Shown in pieces: positions 62,220 to 64,000 of a stretch of 64,000 bases of DNA. A program made the translations under genes and the position numbers. This DNA is from Bacteroidota bacterium (lineage in GTDB: Bacteria > Bacteroidota > Bacteroidia > Chitinophagales > Saprospiraceae), in contig JAIUPL010000016.1 of the NCBI GenBank assembly GCA_020160935.1, positions 1 through 64,000 on the forward strand, read 5' to 3'. How positions within the stretch are numbered: the first letter of the stretch is position 1; each line of letters begins with the position of its first letter. A model generated the notes under the pieces. It was not told the origin of the DNA, did no database searches, and saw only the letters and a program-made list of their open reading frames with translations.

Positions 62220-62225
62220 ACCACC

Positions 62226-63053
62226 TTGTCCAAGCATATCCTCCTCCCGCTCCTCATGTTCAGCGCAACCATCGGCGCCCATGCCGCTCAGGTAGATACC
62301 GTCGAAATTTTCAGCGCATCCATGCACAAGTCGATTCGCTGTATCGTGATTCGGCCCGACGATTATTGTTTTACCGGCGAGCGCTACCCGGTTTTGTACC
62401 TGCTACACGGATGGAGCGGCAATTACGGCGGCTGGCTCACCGAAGCGCCGCAACTGCGCCGGCATGCCGACCGCGAACAGATGCTGATCGTGTGCCCCGA
62501 CGGCGGCTACGACAGTTGGTATGTCGACAGTCCTGTCGATTCTACCGTGCGCTACGAAACGCATATCAGCAAGGAAGTGGTGCAGTTTGTCGACTACTAC
62601 TACTACACCCGACAGGAGCCGGGCGGACGCGCCATTGCCGGCCTGAGTATGGGTGGGCACGGCGCCATGTCGCTGGCCATCCGGCACCCGGAAGTGTTCG
62701 GGGCTGCCGGTAGTATGGCGGGCGGGCTCGACCTGCGCCCCTGGAAAAGCAACAACTGGGATTTGAAAGGCGTACTCGGCGACCCGGAATTGTTCTGGAG
62801 CAACTGGGAGCAATTTTCGGTAGTCAACCTGGTTTCGCGGCTCAAAAGCCTGAAAATGCCCCTGATCATCGATTGTGGCACAGGCGATTTTTTCATTGAA
62901 GGCAACCGCGAAATGCACCGCCGACTGCTGGAAGCCGCCTATCCGCATGAATACACAGAGCGCCCCGGCGAACACAATGGCGCATATTGGGGCAGCGCGG
63001 TAGATTTTCAGGTGCTGTTTTTTGCGAAGTTTTTTGAAAAAAGCAAGCGGTGA
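62226..63053 (+). CDS. Secreted alpha/beta hydrolase (esterase D-like), TTG start
   Basis: 275 residues if TTG (62226) is used. That start gives a good signal peptide ('ILLPLLMFSATIGAHA'); the first ATG (62256) would leave only ten residues before the cleavage site. No in-frame ATG exists upstream, because it is all repeat. Fold motifs: 'YPVLYLLHGWSGNYGGWLTE', nucleophile 'GLSMGGHGAMSLAIRHPEVF', 'IDCGTGDFF' and 'HEYTERPGEHNGAYWGSAVD' (His). Similar to secreted feruloyl esterase-like or S-formylglutathione hydrolase-like enzymes. The repeat array ends just six bases before the TTG. Confidence 0.8.
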   Translation: MSKHILLPLLMFSATIGAHAAQVDTVEIFSASMHKSIRCIVIRPDDYCFTGERYPVLYLLHGWSGNYGGWLTEAPQLRRHADREQMLIVCPDGGYDSWYVDSPVDSTVRYETHISKEVVQFVDYYYYTRQEPGGRAIAGLSMGGHGAMSLAIRHPEVFGAAGSMAGGLDLRPWKSNNWDLKGVLGDPELFWSNWEQFSVVNLVSRLKSLKMPLIIDCGTGDFFIEGNREMHRRLLEAAYPHEYTERPGEHNGAYWGSAVDFQVLFFAKFFEKSKR

Positions 63054-63056
63054 AAT

Positions 63057-63089
63057 ACGTTTACTAAACTTTGAAAGTTTAGTAAACGT
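63057..63089. terminator. Terminator hairpin between convergent genes
   Basis: ACGTTTACTAAACTTT (63057-63072) is complementary to 63074-63089 with a one-base centre (effective loop of 3 or more). It lies between convergent genes, 4 bases after the esterase stop. Confidence 0.75.
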
Positions 63090-63108
63090 GGTCAAAACCT
63101 CTTAAAAC

Positions 63109-63894
63109 TTACTTCCCAATCCTGCGCCAGAACGATTCCAGTTTTCCATACAATGCCTGCGCTTCCCGTTGGTAGGAATGCCCGTTGTCGTTGCGCAGCG
63201 CATCGAGTAACTGGCGGAAATCGGTGTTGTCCGTTTCTCCGGCGGCTACATAGGTCAGCAGGAGGTTCCACTGCGCTTTTTCACTGAATTTGACTTCATT
63301 TTGCCGGATACAGGTTTGAAAGGCATCTTTTGCCAGATCAAAATGCCCCAGTTGGAGCGCCGAATGACCGAGGTAATACTGCGCTTCGGCGTAACGTTCC
63401 TGGTCGGGTGAAACAGTTTTAAAGAAATTCTCGGCAGTCTGTAATTGTTTGTCTTCCAAGGCTTTAAACCCTGGTTCCAGTGGATTTTCAGCAGCCGTGG
63501 CCGAGCGCAAGGTGGAGGCTTCCGGCGTGGCATATTGCCCTGCGAACAAGGCTTTATCGCTGTAATGTTGGCCGGCCCATTGCACCGAGAACCAGCCCAG
63601 CACCAGCACCACGCTGGCCGCCGCGGCAAGTCGTATCCACATAGGGCGAAGGTTGATGCGAGAGGCAGTCATGACCGGAGCGGCCGTTTCGGTAGCCGCC
63701 CAGGCCTGCATTTTGCGGCGCAAATCCGCTTCTACGCCTTGTTCGATCACTTCCTGCCCGAGCCGGTACAGGTCGAGGGTGTCGCGCAGTTCGGTATTCG
63801 TCGCCAGTTCGGCTTCAAAAGCCGCACGTTCTGCCGGGGGCATTGTGCCGAGGGTGTATTGTTCCACCCGTTCCATGTAGCGTTCTACGTCCAT
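63109..63894 (-). CDS. Anti-sigma-like membrane protein with TPR-like C-terminus
   Basis: 261 residues. The N-terminal ~60 residues ('YTLGTMPPAERAAFEAELAT') resemble the zinc-less anti-sigma head seen in Bacteroidota. A single membrane helix follows (~86-106, 'IRLAAAASVVLVLGWFSVQW'). The periplasmic part (~140-255) has helical pairs like TPRs ('QYYLGHSALQLGHFDLAKDA'). It starts five bases after the stop of a sigma-70-like gene on the same strand, so it is likely the cognate regulator. An alternative is a TPR protein without regulatory role. Confidence 0.7.
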   Translation of the reverse strand: MDVERYMERVEQYTLGTMPPAERAAFEAELATNTELRDTLDLYRLGQEVIEQGVEADLRRKMQAWAATETAAPVMTASRINLRPMWIRLAAAASVVLVLGWFSVQWAGQHYSDKALFAGQYATPEASTLRSATAAENPLEPGFKALEDKQLQTAENFFKTVSPDQERYAEAQYYLGHSALQLGHFDLAKDAFQTCIRQNEVKFSEKAQWNLLLTYVAAGETDNTDFRQLLDALRNDNGHSYQREAQALYGKLESFWRRIGK

Positions 63895-63899
63895 AATTT

Positions 63900-64000
63900 T
63901 CAGCGAGATAACAATTGTTCAACATGAGGATTGTTGCGGATGATTTCGAGCAGCGACACATGGCAACGATACTTGGCTTTGCGGGCCATATCCGGGCTGG
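63900..64000 (-). CDS. Sigma-70 family factor, C-terminal end only
   Basis: Reading the minus strand from the window edge gives 'SPDMARKAKYRCHVSLLE' and ends with 'VEQLLSR' and a TGA (63900-63902). The 'ARKAKYRC' stretch is typical of the end of region 4 in short Bacteroidota sigma factors. Only ~33 residues are visible; the start lies beyond the window. The downstream anti-sigma-like gene supports the call. Confidence 0.55.
   Translation of the reverse strand, partial: SPDMARKAKYRCHVSLLEIIRNNPHVEQLLSR

Overview
This window reads as a chromosomal segment of a Bacteroidota bacterium, most likely a Saprospiria-type lineage (inferred; no rRNA or marker tree is available here). Seen directly: several secreted proteins end in type IX secretion (T9SS) sorting domains of type A (genes at 8465, 11418, 14754, 16796, 35815, 45701) or the gliding-motility-type B form (22435). 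Several genes have the Bacteroidota -7 promoter element TAnnTTTG close to the start codon, and there are many outer-membrane beta-barrels and Bacteroidota-only DUF families. No rRNA, tRNA, CRISPR array, integrase or complete IS was found.

Layout. 0-9 kb: unknown gene, DUF2490 porin-like protein, von Willebrand A protein, an M1 aminopeptidase homologue that has lost all its catalytic motifs, a pyruvate-kinase-like protein with an odd architecture. 8-19 kb: T9SS cargo (serine hydrolase, GEVED/DUF11 protein, MAM-like protein, and a subtilase broken by a deletion plus frameshift) and a 7TM-AraC regulator. 18.6-22 kb: a NUDIX-type (NrtR/AraR-like) regulator divergent from a GH3 glycosidase, with two matching palindromic operators over both promoters. 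22-28 kb: a large type-B-CTD protein and a three-gene cassette of a membrane-anchored protein with an EAD11-like domain, a CsgG-like secreted protein and a DUF6175-like secreted protein. This cassette is the best candidate here for an undescribed system. 27.7-31 kb: tryptophanase and isocitrate dehydrogenase. 31-36 kb: LysR and Crp-type regulators with small stress or detoxification genes, and an alpha/beta hydrolase interrupted by an in-frame TAG. 40.5-45.5 kb: a TetR-controlled tripartite efflux operon (TetR, TolC, HlyD, DHA2 MFS) with identical operators before tetR and tolC. 45.7-51 kb: GH10 xylanase, thymidine kinase, enolase. 51-52.3 kb: an orphan paaBC pair. 52.7-61 kb: outer-membrane and lipoprotein genes, tilS, an LTA-synthase-like sulfatase, esterase. 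61-64 kb: a four-helix-bundle gene embedded in repeats, a second esterase, and an anti-sigma-like/sigma-70 pair cut by the window edge.

The most striking non-coding structure is a set of long inverted repeats, mostly from 37.7 kb to 62.2 kb, whose arms are often short tandem repeats (units such as GTTGAGG, GAGTCCT, ATGAGTT, ACACGGATT). Many begin at a stop codon, sometimes sharing its TGA. Several have unrelated arms but a similar apical stem (CTTGG...CCAAG) or core (GTAG-GTACAC). They occur between convergent genes, within an operon (paaB-paaC), in a divergent promoter region and around the four-helix-bundle gene, so terminator function alone does not explain them.
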